From: Ilumatobacteraceae bacterium
Lineage (GTDB): Bacteria > Actinomycetota > Acidimicrobiia > Acidimicrobiales > Ilumatobacteraceae
NCBI GenBank assembly: GCA_025456105.1
Contig: JALOLG010000126.1
Location: forward strand, 1-6,093
Direction of reading: 5' to 3'
DNA length: 6,093 nt
Part shown: one piece after another, positions 5,699 through 6,093 of the stretch
Layout of the letters: the number at the start of each line of letters is the position of its first letter
Numbering within the stretch: the stretch's first letter is position 1
Position numbers and translations under genes: made by a program
Notes under the pieces: generated by a model
The model's input: only the letters and a program-made list of their open reading frames with translations
Told to the model about the DNA's origin: nothing
Database searches by the model: none

Positions 5699-6093
5699 TC
5701 CGGTCGGGGCCCGAGGTGATGGCGTTCCTCGACGAGCTGGGCGTCGACGTGGCGGTGCTCGCCAACAACCACGCGTACGACCACGGCCCGACGGGTGTGC
5801 TGTCGACGCTCGACGCCATGGCCGAGTCGGGGATCGCTGCCGTCGGCGCCGGTTCGACACCCGCGGCGGCCCAGCGCGGGATCATCGTCGATGCGGGCGA
5901 CCTGCGGATCGGCGTGGTCGCGGCGACCTCGGTGCCCGCCGCCGGACCCGACGAGCCGCGGCCCGATCTCGTGGCGGCGGCTCGGCGGGCCTGGATGGTG
6001 CCCGAGATCGCCCGGCTCCGCGCCGAGGGAGCCGACGTGGTGGTGGTGCAGCTCCACAGCGGCCTGCAGTTCGCCGACGTGCCGACCACCTAC
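5629..6093 (+). pseudogene. CapA-family (PGA_cap) metallophosphatase body, lacking its first metal motif, 3' end outside window
   Basis: From 5629 the frame encodes 155 residues that look like a CapA/poly-gamma-glutamate-synthesis type calcineurin-like phosphoesterase and is still open at the window end. Visible are VNLETVVGDL (2-11), the second motif; LANNHAYDHG (44-53), the Asn-His metal-binding motif; GIAAVGAG (68-75); and VVVVQLHSGLQFADVPT (137-153), matching the later histidine motif (more often HWGxEY). The ATG at 5629 is internal to the conserved block, not a true start. The first motif, usually GDVMxGR and normally some tens of residues before VNLE, is absent from all three forward frames between 5500 and 5640. 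The upstream half is in another frame (5261-5698). Unless the sequence is wrong, the product would lack a complete metal centre. The family is linked to capsule or cell-envelope polymer synthesis, but many members are uncharacterised. Confidence 0.7.

Overview
The window is very G+C-rich, with G/C at most third codon positions and several GTG starts. It also shows signs of leaderless transcription: extended -10-like boxes exactly 6 nt before start codons, without a well-placed Shine-Dalgarno. Together with the protein types (an actinobacterial-style HrpA, a FadD19-like acyl-CoA ligase, a Thr/Pro-linker lipoprotein), this points to an actinomycete. My guess is Acidimicrobiia (Ilumatobacter-like), but the class is inference.

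Layout: (1) bases 1-2263 (+) hold the C-terminal part of the RNA helicase HrpA, cut by the left window edge. (2) 2264-2377 is a convergent intergenic region with a perfect 23-bp-arm hairpin and a second, smaller one. (3) 5210-2378 (-) is a three-gene same-strand run: a FadD19-like fatty/steroid acyl-CoA ligase, a secreted lipoprotein of unknown function and a Nudix hydrolase. Both internal gaps are exactly 20 nt and nearly identical in sequence, and each looks like a leaderless promoter. (4) 5211-5260 is a short divergent intergenic region centred on a perfect 16-bp palindrome. (5) 5261-6093 (+) is a lipoprotein/CapA-type metallophosphatase gene that appears broken. The signal peptide and N-terminal beta-sandwich domain are in one frame and the CapA body is in another. 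The segment that should carry the first metal-binding motif is missing at a 10-bp direct repeat. The gene also runs off the right edge.

No RNA genes, transposases, CRISPR arrays or phage genes were seen. The genes are mostly housekeeping or accessory metabolism and do not form an obvious new system. The most interesting signals are the broken capA-like gene, the repeated 20-nt promoter spacer, the long perfect hairpin and the palindrome in the divergent promoter region.
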